DNA of 64,000 nucleotides from the NCBI RefSeq assembly GCF_006438915.1, contig NZ_RCZE01000002.1:313144-377143 (forward strand), read 5' to 3'. The position numbers and the translations under genes are program-made. The notes under the pieces were generated by a model. It worked only from the letters and a program-made list of their open reading frames with translations, had not been told where the DNA came from and ran no database searches. Below are positions 63,730-64,000 of the stretch, one piece after another. Source of the stretch: Pseudomonas arsenicoxydans (GTDB lineage: Bacteria > Pseudomonadota > Gammaproteobacteria > Pseudomonadales > Pseudomonadaceae). Each line of letters opens with the position of its first letter. Position 1 is the first letter of the stretch.

Positions 63730-64000
63730 TCAAACCTCAGGCTTGACCCGATCCGAAGGCCGCCGAACACCCGCCACAATCTTGTCCACAGCCTTGGTCG
63801 CCGCCACCATCCCGAACGTCGCCGTCACCATCATCACCGCACCAAACCCGCCCGCGCAGTCCAGCTTCACGCCATCGCCGACAAAACTCTTCTGCAAACA
63901 GATGCTGCCATCCGGTTTCGGGTAGCGCAGTTGTTCAGTGGAAAATACACACGGCACGCTGTAATGGCGAGTCACGGTGCGAGAGAAGCCGTAGTCGCGA
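63730..64000 (-). CDS. tcdA: tRNA threonylcarbamoyladenosine dehydratase TcdA, C-terminal part
   Basis: The frame is open to the window edge, giving the last 89 codons; the gene begins beyond base 64000. Visible: RDYGFSR, VPCVFSTEQLRYPKPDG and the end FGMVAATKAVDKI preceded by DCAGGFGAVMMVTATFG. These fit the C-terminal half of the E1-like TcdA/CsdL that dehydrates t6A37 to the cyclic form, normally found with csdA-csdE. The N-terminal ATP-binding half is not in the window. Confidence 0.85.
   Translation of the reverse strand, partial: RDYGFSRTVTRHYSVPCVFSTEQLRYPKPDGSICLQKSFVGDGVKLDCAGGFGAVMMVTATFGMVAATKAVDKIVAGVRRPSDRVKPEV

Overview
The window is a chromosomal segment of a fluorescent-group Pseudomonas (P. 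fluorescens complex). The protein sequences are typically pseudomonad, and the gene order follows, from memory, the P. aeruginosa PA3603-PA3666 neighbourhood (dgkA-erdR, recX-recA-cinA, mutS-fdxA-rsmZ-rpoS-nlpD-pcm-surE-truD-ispF, fghA-adhC, ispD-ftsB-eno-kdsA-pyrG-tilS-accA-dnaE-rnhB-lpxB-lpxA-fabZ-lpxD-skp-bamA-rseP-dxr-cdsA-uppS-frr-pyrH-tsf-rpsB, map-glnD-dapC, dapD-csdA-csdE-tcdA). High-GC codon use and several copies of two interspersed palindromic (REP/REPIN) families also fit. No tRNA, rRNA, CRISPR array or complete IS element was seen.

Region by region: 1-8.9 kb holds a truncated rRNA pseudouridine synthase, a DUF1456 protein, rhlG, trmO, the divergent fpr/finR redox pair, dgkA, the orphan response regulator erdR, a DTW-domain tRNA modification enzyme, a small exported protein, a lone ribbon-helix-helix-like protein and a long LOG-family protein. 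8.9-16.1 kb is recX-recA-(LexA box)-cinA, then a lysis cassette (endolysin, holin) with an S24 repressor, then mutS. This cinA-mutS interval is the usual home of R/F-pyocin-like tailocins in the P. fluorescens group, but no tail gene is present here. 16.2-22.2 kb has fdxA, the small RNA gene rsmZ with its distant GacA box, and the rpoS-nlpD-pcm-surE-truD-ispF cluster. 22.2-25.2 kb is the glutathione-dependent formaldehyde module (fghA, adhC and a LysR regulator).

25.3-51.5 kb is a long minus-strand housekeeping block for isoprenoid synthesis (ispD, dxr, uppS), lipid A and phospholipid synthesis (kdsA, lpxB, lpxA, fabZ, lpxD, cdsA, accA), outer-membrane assembly (skp, bamA, rseP), CTP and UMP metabolism (pyrG, pyrH), DNA replication (dnaE, rnhB) and translation (tilS, frr, tsf, rpsB). 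Many genes overlap by 1-13 nt. 51.8-63.6 kb, mostly on the plus strand, carries map, glnD, the lysine/peptidoglycan genes dapC and dapD, an Spx/ArsC-like protein, the CsdA/CsdE sulfur-transfer pair and the start of tcdA. A minus-strand CPA1 Na+/H+ antiporter lies between them.

The most unusual parts are (i) an AT-richer islet at 56.9-58.5 kb with two tandem astacin-like zinc metalloproteases, each with a short basic-site-terminated pro-segment (RRKR or RRSKR) just before an astacin-type mature N-terminus; and (ii) the stripped tailocin locus, in which three TGCA-N4-TGCA operators overlie a strong promoter reading toward holin and endolysin. A third point is ispF, whose only Shine-Dalgarno-like sequence lies inside the terminator hairpin of fghA.
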